A stretch of DNA of 10,000 nucleotides from Conus ventricosus (GCA_018398815.1 JAFLJL010004396.1:1-10000); one strand, 5' to 3'. Numbered from the stretch's first letter, positions 1 through 6,310 are shown. Numbers and translations are program-made. The notes: generated from the sequence alone by a model not told the origin.

Positions 1-190
1 AAATAGATCGCTATTTAACCCCTCACAAGACAGCATGGAATATAAATCGCTTTAATCCCTCACAAGACAGCATGGAAAATAAATCGCTATTTATATCCCC
101 TCACAAGACAGCATGGAAAATAAATCGCTATTTATACCCCCTCACAAGACAGCATGGAAATAAATCACTATTTATACCCCCTCACAACTC
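1..190. repeat. Minisatellite, about 41-bp unit (4-5 copies)
   Basis: A tandem repeat whose unit reads roughly CTCACAAGACAGCATGGAAA followed by ATAAATCGCTATTTATACCC. The CACAAG landmark recurs at 24, 61, 102 and 143, and in altered form (CACAAC) at 183, giving spacings of 37, 41, 41 and 40. Three units carry AATAAA. The array runs off the left edge of the window, so its full length is unknown. The short Lys/Tyr-rich open frame across it is a by-product of the repeat, not a gene. Confidence 0.9.
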
Positions 191-600
191 AGCAAGCGCA
201 ACAACTTTACACTTCCTACTTCTCCAAATCTGGACAACAATTCGCTGTTTACAACCCCCTGGCAAGACAATAAGTACGCTCGATAACTTTCCATTTTCCA
301 CTCCAAAGCCTGGAAAGGAAATCGCCACTGAAAATCTTTCATTGAACAAGATAACATGTTCTACTACCACAAAGTGTGGGAAATAAATCCTTTTCTTGTC
401 ATCTTTCACTGAACAGGAACTGCTCCGACAACTTTACACTTTCTATTTCTACAAAGTCTGGAAACTGAATCGATATTAGTGCTGCTTCACAAGACTATAT
501 GCAAAGTCCGAAATGTGTATGCCTTTTTTTCCCCTAAGGTCTGGAAGTCATACCTCTGTACACACACCTTCACCAGAAATAATCACTTTTCACTTTCTAT
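191..600. repeat. Degenerate continuation of the minisatellite
   Basis: No gene is visible here. The stretch keeps recognisable pieces of the units on either side: CAACTTTACACTT at 201 and again at 429, followed in each case by a CAAA(G)TCTGGA-type core, plus further CTGGAA cores near 310, 540 and 612. Spacing is irregular (about 30-80 bp), as in an old array that has diverged and lost pieces. The relation to the flanking arrays is judged by eye from these shared words. Confidence 0.6.
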
Positions 601-966
601 TTCCCCTAGAAGACTGGAAAATGCGTAACTGTTCGTAACCCTTGACTGACCAATAAATAAACTTCATAACTTGGCATTTTATGATTCCCAAAGGTGACAG
701 AATAATAAATACACTTTATAACTTGGCATTTTATGGTCCCCCAAAGTGACTGAACAATAAATACACTTTATAACGTGGCATTTATGGTTCTCCAAAGTGA
801 CTTAACAATAAATACACTTCATAGCTTCACATTTTCCGGTTGTCCAAAAGCCTGAACAATAAATACATTCACAGCTTTACATTTTCGGTTGTCCAAAAGC
901 CTGAACAATAAATACACTTCACAGCTTTACATTTTCGGGTTGTCCAAAAGCCTGAACAATAAATCG
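601..966. repeat. Minisatellite, about 51-bp unit (7 copies)
   Basis: AATAAAT recurs at 652, 704, 756, 807, 858, 907 and 958, a period of 49-52 bp. The unit reads AATAAATACACTTCACAGC, then TTTACATTTTCGGTTGTCC, then AAAAGCCTGAAC. The three rightmost units are nearly identical. Those further left differ more (TTGGCATTTTATG in place of TTTACATTTTCGG), so the right end looks most recently amplified. Every unit carries the hexamer AATAAA on the plus strand. Confidence 0.92.
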
Positions 967-1498
967 ACAACACCCCTCAGAACAACTCACACAGTCGATA
1001 AAACTTCACCTTTTTTTCCTCCCCCGTGCCCCAATCCCCCCTCCCCCCTCAGCCCCCCCCCCCCAAACAAACAAACAAACAAACAAACAAACAAACCCAA
1101 AACCTGTGGAGGATAAATCATCATTTGGTCCCCATCCACAAAGACAATACACACTGATCACCCTGACGCTTCCCAATTCTGCCCCACAGTCTTCGACACC
1201 CATAAATCCCCCCCCTCCTCCCCCCACCCACCTCCCTCACATCCACCCCAACCACTTCCATCCATCTCTGTCTGTCTGTCTCTCTCTGTCTATCTGTCTG
1301 TCTGTCTGTCTCTCTCCCTCTCTCTCTCTCCTCCCTCCGTCTCTCTCTTTCTCCTCCCCCCCCCCCCATCCCCCTCCACTTCCCTCCCTGAGGGGTTCTC
1401 AGCGTGGCATCAGGCGGCAGTGAATGGCAGTGATTACCCCCACAGCCGCCCCCCCCCCCCCCCCCCCCAGAACGGGCTTCCAGCAGGGCCAAATTAGC
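967..1498. repeat. Pyrimidine-rich low-complexity stretch
   Basis: Mostly C- and CT-rich DNA with no supported gene. It contains a poly-C run (1053-1064) joined to an (AAAC)n tract (1065-1097), a mixed CTGT/CT tract (about 1265-1345), and poly-C runs at 1355-1367 and 1449-1468. Open frames here give only Pro/Ser/Leu or Arg/Asp/Gly low complexity. If the minus-strand exon at 1505-1619 is real, this DNA lies in its first intron. Confidence 0.85.
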
Positions 1499-1507
1499 AC
1501 TTACCGT
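1499..1507 (-). promoter_or_regulatory. 5' splice site (donor)
   Basis: Read on the minus strand the sequence is AACG|GTAAGT, with the GT at 1504-1503. It matches the metazoan donor consensus at all six intronic positions. It ends the signal-peptide-like frame, and it is the best donor I found on either strand outside the repeats. Confidence 0.55.
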
Positions 1508-1619
1508 TTCCTGATGCCTGGCTCCAGCAGACGCTCAGTGCCATCAACGGCAGGACACGGACCAGGCGGGGCGGCCACCAGACGGGTCGCCCGTGCTCCC
1601 GGGGCTGAGGGAGGGCCAT
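1505..1619 (-). CDS. Putative first coding exon with signal peptide, secreted or membrane protein (partial)
   Basis: On the minus strand an ATG at 1619-1617 has G at -3 and G at +4, a good Kozak context. It opens 38 codons beginning MALPQPREHG, then a basic/aromatic stretch, the hydrophobic core LVRVLPLMALSVCW, and SQASGN. This has signal-peptide layout: positive n-region, Leu/Val/Met/Ala core, small polar residues at a likely cleavage point around Ser-Gln-Ala-Ser. The frame then meets ACG|GTAAGT, with the last exon base at 1505, a near-ideal splice donor. The break falls after codon position 1, and phase-1 introns just after the signal peptide are common in extracellular proteins. The frame stays open further upstream but only through Pro/His repeat, so this ATG is preferred. 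No acceptor or second exon was recognised at 1-1500, so the mature protein is unknown. The main alternative is chance co-occurrence. Confidence 0.5.
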
Positions 1620-1850
1620 GACGGGCGAGGGGGTGGGGGTGGGGGGTGGGGGTGGGGGGGCAGCCGGGGGAAGGTGAGAGAGGTAGGGAGGATGGGTGGA
1701 GGAGTCTCCTTGTCCAGACCTGGAAGTATGGCGAGGGCTGTTGTCGTCACGTCTCCTGGTGATACATGGGCCCACACAGACTCTCTGTCACTGTGTCTCC
1801 CCCACCGCCGCACGTGCCACACGAGTTGTAAAATGGCCGAGGTGCGTGCT
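1620..1850 (-). promoter_or_regulatory. GC-rich 5'-UTR/promoter-proximal region of the minus-strand exon
   Basis: The stretch immediately upstream of the candidate ATG is GC-rich. It holds a long G-run cluster on the plus strand (1629-1660, C-rich in the mRNA sense). It also has a GACGTGACG element with TGACG (minus strand, 1753-1745) and an E-box CACGTG (1811-1816). There is no clear TATA box. A promoter role is inferred from position and composition. The start of transcription cannot be placed. Confidence 0.3.
1629..1660 (+). other. Potential G-quadruplex / i-motif tract
   Basis: Five consecutive G-runs of 5-8 bases are separated by single T residues. This is a strong candidate for a G-quadruplex on the plus strand and an i-motif on the minus strand. 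It lies about 10 bases upstream of the candidate start codon at 1619, so it would fall in the 5'-UTR or core promoter of that gene. Confidence 0.6.
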
Positions 1851-2123
1851 TCGGCTCTGATGAGAATTCGTCAGTCCAGCGTTCACAAAAAAGTAAAAAA
1901 AACAACAAAACAAACAAACAAAAACCACACAAAAGAAACAAAGCACAAAACTAACACAAAAAGAAAAATCCCCAGAAAAATCAATGCTTCGGGCTGTTCC
2001 CTGTCGCTGTGTCGAACACCGTCATCACCTTGTGTAAATCTGAACGTGTTCTTTGTTCATAAGAGTCAAGAGAAGAATGATGTTCGAAGGTACATCACTG
2101 TGGAGTTGTCGGTTCACCTGTAA
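1833..2123 (+). CDS. Doubtful small lysine-rich ORF, divergent from the minus-strand exon
   Basis: An ATG with strong context (A at -3, G at +4) opens 96 codons beginning MAEVRASALMRIRQSSVHKK and ending at TAA (2121-2123). The middle third is a Lys/Thr/Asn run produced by an A-rich tract at about 1887-1975. The ends (RASALMRIRQSSV and NDVRRYITVELSVHL) are not repetitive. I recognise no domain, signal peptide or membrane segment. It lies head-to-head with the candidate exon at 1619, 213 bases ATG to ATG, so both could share a promoter. A weak donor-like GTAAGT overlaps the stop codon at 2120. This may well be chance. Confidence 0.15.
   Translation: MAEVRASALMRIRQSSVHKKVKKTTKQTNKNHTKETKHKTNTKRKIPRKINASGCSLSLCRTPSSPCVNLNVFFVHKSQEKNDVRRYITVELSVHL
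1887..1975. repeat. A-rich low-complexity tract
   Basis: AAAC/AAAAC-type simple sequence with scattered G and C. It is the source of the Lys/Thr/Asn-rich translations in this interval. Confidence 0.8.
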
Positions 2124-2242
2124 GTCATCATAATTCCCATACGTTTGCCTTCGGGTTCCGAGGCAGGATTGTCAGACAGAAGCAGAGAGTTAAAACAATA
2201 GACCACAGGATAAATGCACACATAAAACTCCAAAGCGCTCAC
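2124..2242. other. Unique sequence, nothing recognised
   Basis: This is non-repetitive DNA between the A-rich region and the 63-bp array. I see no exon, RNA gene or motif that I can support. Confidence 0.5.
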
Positions 2243-2438
2243 AGCACGCGGCACCACAGACGGCAACAGACAGACTGCCTAAAGTCTGTTTTCAAATGAG
2301 ATGACTGCAGGCTGCACGACAGAAGGCAACAGACAGACTGCCCAAAGTCTGTTTTCAAATGAGATGACTGCAGGCTGCACGACAGAATGCAACAGACAGA
2401 CTGCCCAAAGTCTGTTTTCAAATGAGATGACTGCAGGC
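2243..2438 (-). repeat. 63-bp tandem repeat, about 3 copies
   Basis: GCAACAGACAGACTGCC recurs at 2263, 2326 and 2389, an exact 63-bp period, and the last two units differ by only a few bases. Each unit has a small hairpin (CAGACT ... AGTCTG). Because 63 is a multiple of three, frames stay open on both strands (a 21-residue peptide repeat). That open frame is therefore weak evidence for coding. On the minus strand each unit starts with CCTGCAGTCATCTCATTTG, which matches the far end of the dispersed element copy at 9570-9590. The array is thus best read as the expanded tail of element copy 1. Confidence 0.9.
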
Positions 2439-2546
2439 GAAGATCGGAAAAAGTTTTTAAAGGAATGTAAAAGTAAATCCGTCAGTAAACAGGAAGAAAT
2501 GACAAGACAAAACACACGCGTTTCGACCTCTTAGGTCTTCTTCGGG
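2418..2546 (-). mobile_element. Dispersed repeat, copy 1, with hammerhead-like box
   Basis: Read on the minus strand, the element starts with CCGAAGAAGACC, a short hairpin and GGTCGAAACGCG. It continues through GTGTTTTGTCTTGT to CCTGCAGTCATCTCATTTG. It is colinear over about 130 bp with the copy at 9460-9590, sharing the box, the GTGTTTTGTCTTGT word and the CCTGCAGTC end at matching distances. The C-T-G-A that would open a hammerhead core is C-C-G-A here. No protein is encoded. The family could be a SINE or a non-coding end of a Penelope-like or other retroelement. I cannot tell which. Confidence 0.6.
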
Positions 2547-2720
2547 CTTGATGAACAACACTCAAAGTCAATGAATACGAAGAAGGAGCAATCACGTGTG
2601 CCGAATTTGATAAGGTCAGTGATTGCTCCTTCCTCGTTTGCATTGTCCTGAATGGGTTTTTTTTTTCCATCTTGCCTGAAGAAGACCTAAGAGGTCGAAA
2701 AGCGTCGTGTTTTGTCTTGT
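2501..2720. repeat. Long imperfect inverted repeat (foldback)
   Basis: The left arm (2501-2546) and right arm (2675-2720) are near-exact reverse complements over about 46 bp. Inside them a second pair, GAAGGAGCAATCAC (2582-2595) and GTGATTGCTCCTTC (2619-2632), is perfect, and the pairing extends outward with mismatches to about 2570 and 2645. Almost the whole 220 bp could fold into one hairpin around 2607. It is made by two element copies facing each other, so it could be a compound insertion or a foldback element. Confidence 0.85.
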
Positions 2721-2785
2721 ACTTTGTTCTTGTTAACTGGCGAATTCACTTCAAATTCATTTTAAAGACTTGCATTAAGTCTGTT
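2675..2785 (+). mobile_element. Dispersed repeat, copy 2, with hammerhead-like box
   Basis: The plus-strand copy has CTGAAGA (2676-2682), one extra A, a five-pair hairpin (GACCT 2684-2688 with AGGTC 2692-2696, loop AAG), then GAAA (2697-2700) and GCGTCGTGTTTTGTCTTGT. Beyond the box it still resembles copy 3: an ACTGGCGAATTC segment against CTGGGCGGTTCG, then ATTTTAAAGACTTG against ATTTATTTAAGATTTG. After that it becomes too diverged to follow. Confidence 0.55.
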
Positions 2786-2795
2786 GTAACAGATT

Positions 2796-2927
2796 AGACA
2801 GTTCACAAGAGCTCCTGATGGAATGCCACAGGGTAGTTCCTATCTCCCTGTGTTATTCATCCAAACTAACGGTTTGTGGACAGTTCTGTATGCATTCCAT
2901 ACATGCATAATTGATTTTTTTTTCTAA
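2796..2927 (+). pseudogene. Possible LINE reverse-transcriptase remnant
   Basis: One frame from 2820 reads GMPQGS, four altered residues, then VLFIQTNGL. This resembles the G-(V/M)-P-Q-G-S-V-L-S-P-x-L-F-x-x-x-x-N-D-L block of non-LTR retrotransposon reverse transcriptases. The residues between GS and VLF suggest compensating one-base indels. The upstream codons (QFTRAPD) fit loosely, and there is an in-frame stop at 2788-2790 and another about 36 codons after the GMPQGS. No other RT block is present, so at best this is a short dead fragment, and chance is a real alternative. Confidence 0.3.
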
Positions 2928-3110
2928 CTTCAAATGAGCTTCGGTTCCTGTTCATACTCTCTGATTTGAGTTAGTGTCTATAAAGCTGTCATTTTCCCTT
3001 ACAGTGATGGTTTTTGCGTGTTCCTCTCGAAAGGTTTCTCTGGGTCTGGTTGAGTTAAAACTCAACATGCATTTTGTTTTTCAAAGCTGTTGTTTCAAAA
3101 TTCATATGCA

Positions 3111-3114
<4 letters not shown>
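2928..3114. other. Unique AT-rich stretch, nothing supported
   Basis: No gene recognised. A splice-acceptor-like sequence (ATTTTCCCTTACAG, ending at 3004) is present on the plus strand. The DNA after it has no convincing exon before the TG repeat. Confidence 0.5.
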
Positions 3115-3153
<39 letters not shown>

Positions 3154-3179
3154 GTGTGTGTGTGTTGTGTGTGTGTGTG

Positions 3180-3250
<71 letters not shown>

Positions 3251-3290
3251 CAGAGCAGAGAGAGAGAGAGAGAGTGAGTGAGTGTGTGTG
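3115..3290. repeat. Compound (TG)n-(AG)n microsatellite
   Basis: An interrupted TG tract (3115-3196) passes directly into an interrupted AG tract (3196-3274), followed by a few GAGT/GTGT units. Val-Cys and Arg-Glu open frames on the plus strand, and Thr-His/Ser-Leu frames on the minus strand, are artefacts of this repeat. Confidence 0.97.
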
Positions 3291-3704
3291 ACTGATTGTT
3301 GACATGGCAGATGCATGTTCGATTTGGACTGGTATCAAACGATCCAAAGTTCAATGCTGTGAAAAATTACATTCACGTTTACATACTTTTCCAACCTTAC
3401 TAAGCAATTTCACATTGAACCCCCCCCCCCCCCCCCCCCCCCTCATCACCCTGTCAGTGCTTCTGTGGCATCAACACTGTTTGTTCCTTCCGCTTCCGCT
3501 CACTCACCCACCCTTCCCCTGTCACCCCCCCACCCCTCTCTATTTTTTAAATATTTTTTACTGACAATACATTTTACGATGACAAAACTATTCTCAAATC
3601 ATGAAGAACAGACAATAGCCCACAATACTGAACAGACTACCATTCAACAACCTAAACCAACCAACCTTTTTTCTTTCTTCTTCTTTTTTTTTTTTTTTTT
3701 TAAA
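3291..3704. other. Unique sequence with poly-C and poly-T tracts
   Basis: No gene is supported. The stretch contains a 23-base poly-C run (3420-3442), a C-rich segment (about 3490-3540), an AT-rich segment and an 18-base poly-T run (3684-3701). Confidence 0.6.
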
Positions 3705-4100
3705 GAGCTCTGCATCCGCTACATACAGAACACGCCTCGGAAGTGCGCACGGCGAAAAAACCTCGCCCTTAAAACCCCAAGCTTTGACTTGTTGCAGAAG
3801 GGAGAAGACGAGAAAGAGTGCCCTCCCTTCCGTAGCGGAAGTGCCCTTCGCAAAAGGCGGCTTCCAGACCAATCACAGCCCATTAGGTCCAGGTCCCCCC
3901 CCCCCCCCCCCCCCAACCCTCGCCCTCCAGCGTCCGACTAGGCCCGGACCTTTCAGCATTAATGAGGTAAAAGCGGCTGCCTCCGACAGCATCCTATCCG
4001 GAGAAGACCCCGTAAAAGGGGGCATAAGTCCCATTCGCCGTCAGCAGTTTACTGAAGAGGGATTGAGAGCGGTTTGCAAACAGAAGCCTCACCCCCGTGG
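3705..4100. promoter_or_regulatory. Candidate CpG-rich promoter island
   Basis: This unique, CpG-rich stretch stands out among simple repeats. It carries CGGAAGTGCGCAC at 3738-3750, an ETS-type site joined to a TGCGCA core like an NRF-1 half-site. It also has CTTCCG-TAG-CGGAAGTG at 3827-3843, a palindromic pair of ETS-type sites, and GACCAATCAC at 3867-3876, a CCAAT box. In animals, ETS, NRF-1 and NF-Y sites cluster in TATA-less promoters of broadly expressed genes. Downstream are CATTAATG (3957-3964), which is homeodomain-like, and a weak donor GAG|GTAAAA (3966/3967). Both directions are possible and no first exon can be assigned. Confidence 0.4.
3895..3914. repeat. Poly-C tract
   Basis: A run of 20 C within the candidate promoter island, just right of the CCAAT box. 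Length is probably variable and prone to sequencing error. Confidence 0.95.
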
Positions 4101-4124
4101 AAAGGGTGGTGGTGGTGGGTGGTA

Positions 4125-4166
4125 GTGTGTGTGTGTGTGTGTGTGTGTGTTGTGTGTGTGTGTGTG
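4125..4166. repeat. (TG)n microsatellite
   Basis: About 20 TG units with one interruption (TT), preceded by a short GGT-rich run. Confidence 0.97.
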
Positions 4167-4244
4167 AAGAGAAGAGTCCAGTGTTGGAATCGTTTTGACT
4201 GCTAGAACAAACGGATTTCTTCTTCAAGGGTAGACGACTAGTTG

Positions 4245-4261
4245 CTCTCTCTCTCCTCTCT

Positions 4262-4312
<51 letters not shown>

Positions 4313-4320
4313 CCCCCCCC
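4245..4320. repeat. (CT)n tract ending in poly-C
   Basis: An interrupted CT repeat that ends in an 11-base C run (4310-4320). It is the source of a minus-strand Arg-Glu open frame. Confidence 0.97.
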
Positions 4321-4349
4321 TTCAGTCACCACTCTAAAAGCGTTCCAAT

Positions 4350-4509
4350 ATTTTATAAGTGATAGCATCTATGCATGCCTAAATGATAACGCGTTTTGTA
4401 CATATTGCTGCTGTGTATAATTTGATTGTATTTTATAGGTGATAGCATCTATGCATGCCTAACTGATAACGTGTTCTGTACATATTGCTGCTGTGTATAA
4501 TTTGCTTTT
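4350..4509. repeat. 80-bp tandem duplication
   Basis: Two head-to-tail units, 4350-4429 and 4430-4509, begin ATTTTATAAGTGATAGCATC and ATTTTATAGGTGATAGCATC. Both contain CTATGCATGCCTAA and end CTGCTGTGTATAATTTG. They differ at only a handful of bases, so the duplication is fairly recent. Each unit holds the palindrome ATGCAT. No coding frame is evident. Confidence 0.95.
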
Positions 4510-4602
4510 TACTTTGCTGATTCTGTGTGCTGTACCTCTTTTTTGTGTCCTCTTATTGTTTATTTTCATTCCTTTTTCTTTTACCAACTGAGAAATGGAA
4601 GA

Positions 4603-4668
<66 letters not shown>

Positions 4669-4824
4669 GTATTTCGCTTGCGTGTGCAACATTAGCTCTT
4701 TGGGTTAGCTGACTTCATTTCGTTTTGTATTTTTTCTTCATCATTCACTTTGATGAGGGCTGGACGTACAAAAACCAACTGATGCTTATTCTACCTTTCC
4801 CCCTTCATTAAAGAAATATTCGTT
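4510..4824. repeat. T-rich unique sequence with an internal (CT)n tract
   Basis: A (CT)n microsatellite at 4603-4663 is flanked by T-rich single-copy DNA (4510-4602 and 4664-4824). I see no gene. Confidence 0.75.
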
Positions 4825-4837
4825 CTTTCTTCTCTCT

Positions 4838-4883
<46 letters not shown>

Positions 4884-4924
4884 CCTTCTCCTCTCTCCCT
4901 CTCTCTCTCCTTCTCTCTCTCTCA

Positions 4925-4971
<47 letters not shown>

Positions 4972-4972
4972 T
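4825..4972. repeat. Long interrupted (CT)n microsatellite
   Basis: About 148 bp of CT repeat with scattered CC and TT interruptions. It is homopurine on the opposite strand. Confidence 0.97.
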
Positions 4973-5204
4973 GATTATTTCTGCTTTCCTTTCCTTCTCT
5001 CGCTCTTTGGTGCTGATGCAATGTATGGGACCGTAGTTGATTCGACATCGCTGGACAAAACAACAACGGCCAACCAGAGCGAAAAGAGAGGATGGAATAT
5101 TATTCACTGAACACAGCAACAGACTTATATAATGATAATCAATTCAATGTACATTTTGTTACAGAACTAAGCTGTATCAGCTGCTATTAACAGAAGAAGA
5201 ACAA
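4973..5204. other. Unique sequence, nothing recognised
   Basis: Single-copy DNA between the CT and AAT/AAC repeats, containing short AT-rich segments. No exon, RNA gene or transposon protein could be supported. Confidence 0.5.
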
Positions 5205-5342
5205 GAAAAACAACACGACAACAACAATAATAATGTTAGTAACAACAACAACAAACAATAATAATAATACTAAAATAATAATAATATTAATAATAATGAT
5301 GACGAAGACAATAATAATGATAACAATAATGATAATAATACA
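5205..5342. repeat. (AAC)n/(AAT)n trinucleotide microsatellite
   Basis: AAC units at the left pass into AAT/GAT units at the right, with interruptions. The minus-strand Ile/Val/Leu-rich frame here is an artefact. Confidence 0.93.
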
Positions 5343-5896
5343 ATTAGTGTTTGTATTGCACACATGACAATGGGATGAACTGGGAACCAACAAACCGCGC
5401 AGAATCAGTTCCGAAGCCAACACGAATTCCTCTCCACCACCTGATAATCACACACATCAGCACCTCCCACCCCATCACCACCCCACCCACCACCCCTCTG
5501 CTCACTTCTGCAACCGAAAATTCACCTCACCACCGTCACACCTGGAGATGGTCACGCAGCATAGTCCAGGAGATGCACGCAGTCAGGACACGTGCCAGCC
5601 GAGTTATCTCCCTTGTCCATCTTCCACCCACAACGCGTCAACAATCCCGTCACCCGTGTCGCAACACACCAGCGTCCGCTTTCTTCACACACTCACACAT
5701 ACATGCACACCCCAAGCTTCGTCCAAACGATTCCTTGCTTCCAGCTGTCTTGGAGAGGGAGAGACACAGAGAAGACGCACGGCAGAGACAAGAAGCCGGA
5801 TTCCTTTCACTGTCCACCACACCCAAACGACTGATCAAACCGCTGCGGCACAAGAACACGACACAAACAGGCCATAAATATTCACCGTTCTTCCAA
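5343..5896. other. Unique C/A-rich sequence with a probably spurious ORF
   Basis: A plus-strand frame from 5351 to 5992 stays open for 213 codons, but it is rich in Pro, Thr, His and Ser because the DNA is CAC/CCA-rich. It runs into poly-Pro from poly-C and shows no domain, signal peptide or splice logic. A second frame is also open for about 100 codons, as expected of stop-poor C-rich DNA. I treat this stretch as non-coding or, at most, UTR. Confidence 0.5.
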
Positions 5897-5961
5897 CCCC
5901 CCCCCCCCCCCCCTCCTCCTCCTCCTCCTCCTCCTCTCCTCCCTCCCCCCCCCCCCCCCCC
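5897..5961. repeat. Poly-C and (TCC)n tract
   Basis: C17 (5897-5913), seven TCC units (5914-5934), a short CT interruption and C17 (5945-5961), followed by CAGG. All three frames after the CAG soon reach stops, so the acceptor-like look is not backed by an exon. Confidence 0.95.
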
Positions 5962-5999
5962 AGGCCACCACCTCTCCCCCAACAACCTCTAACGACCCG

Positions 6000-6310
6000 G
6001 AGACGCTGAGCAATGGATGGAGTGGCTTCCCCTCGCCGGATCGGCCCCGACAGTAGTGGCTTCCCTTGACGGCGGGCAAGAGAGACGCGGGCCTCGAGAA
6101 AAGACGAAGGAGGAAGCCTGGAAATGGATGAGGAAGACACAAGGGAGAGAAGCAGCAGGAGCAGGAAGAGGAGCAGGAGGAGGAGGAGGAGGAGGTGCAA
6201 AGAGGAGGTGGAGGAGAAGGATGAGGAGGATTCCCGCCGTGCGGGATAATGGCGGTGACGGTTGTGGACGAGCAGGTGAAGGCACGCGGACCGTGGACCC
6301 AATGTCGAGG
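6000..6310 (+). promoter_or_regulatory. GC-rich island, possible promoter or first exon
   Basis: This CpG-rich unique stretch includes a GGA/GCA-rich middle (about 6145-6225). Two start options exist on the plus strand. ATG 6017 opens a frame beginning MEWLPLAGSAPTVVASLDGG that continues through Gly/Arg-rich repeat. ATG 6249, with A at -3 and G at +4 in a YY1-like AATGGCGG context, encodes MAVTVVDEQ up to CAG|GTGAAG, a plausible donor (last exon base 6275). No domain is recognisable and neither start is secure. Promoter or UTR sequence is equally likely. Confidence 0.22.

Noticed and set aside
2239..2534. Peptide-repeat ORFs on both strands over the 63-bp array
   Set aside because: The 63-bp unit is a multiple of three, so stop-free frames persist on both strands. 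There is no start context or flanking coding sequence.
3005..3060. Possible exon after the acceptor-like ATTTTCCCTTACAG
   Set aside because: There is no credible donor before the TG repeat, and the translated piece has no support.
3055..3354. Ser-Leu/Thr-His and Arg-Glu/Val-Cys frames over microsatellites here and at 4245-5070 and 8815-9371
   Set aside because: They are direct translations of (CT)n, (CA)n and (GA)n in several frames at once.
5940..5990. Poly-pyrimidine followed by CAG as a plus-strand splice acceptor
   Set aside because: All three frames after it soon reach stops, and the tract is a plain poly-C microsatellite.
5351..5992. 213-codon ORF, the longest in the window
   Set aside because: Composition is driven by CAC/CCA-rich DNA. 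It runs into poly-Pro encoded by poly-C, overlaps other open frames and has no recognisable domain.
5989..6285. Minus-strand frame with a Leu-rich, signal-peptide-like stretch
   Set aside because: It begins at GTG rather than ATG, and the Leu run comes from a TCC/CTC repeat. The rest is poly-Pro and low complexity.
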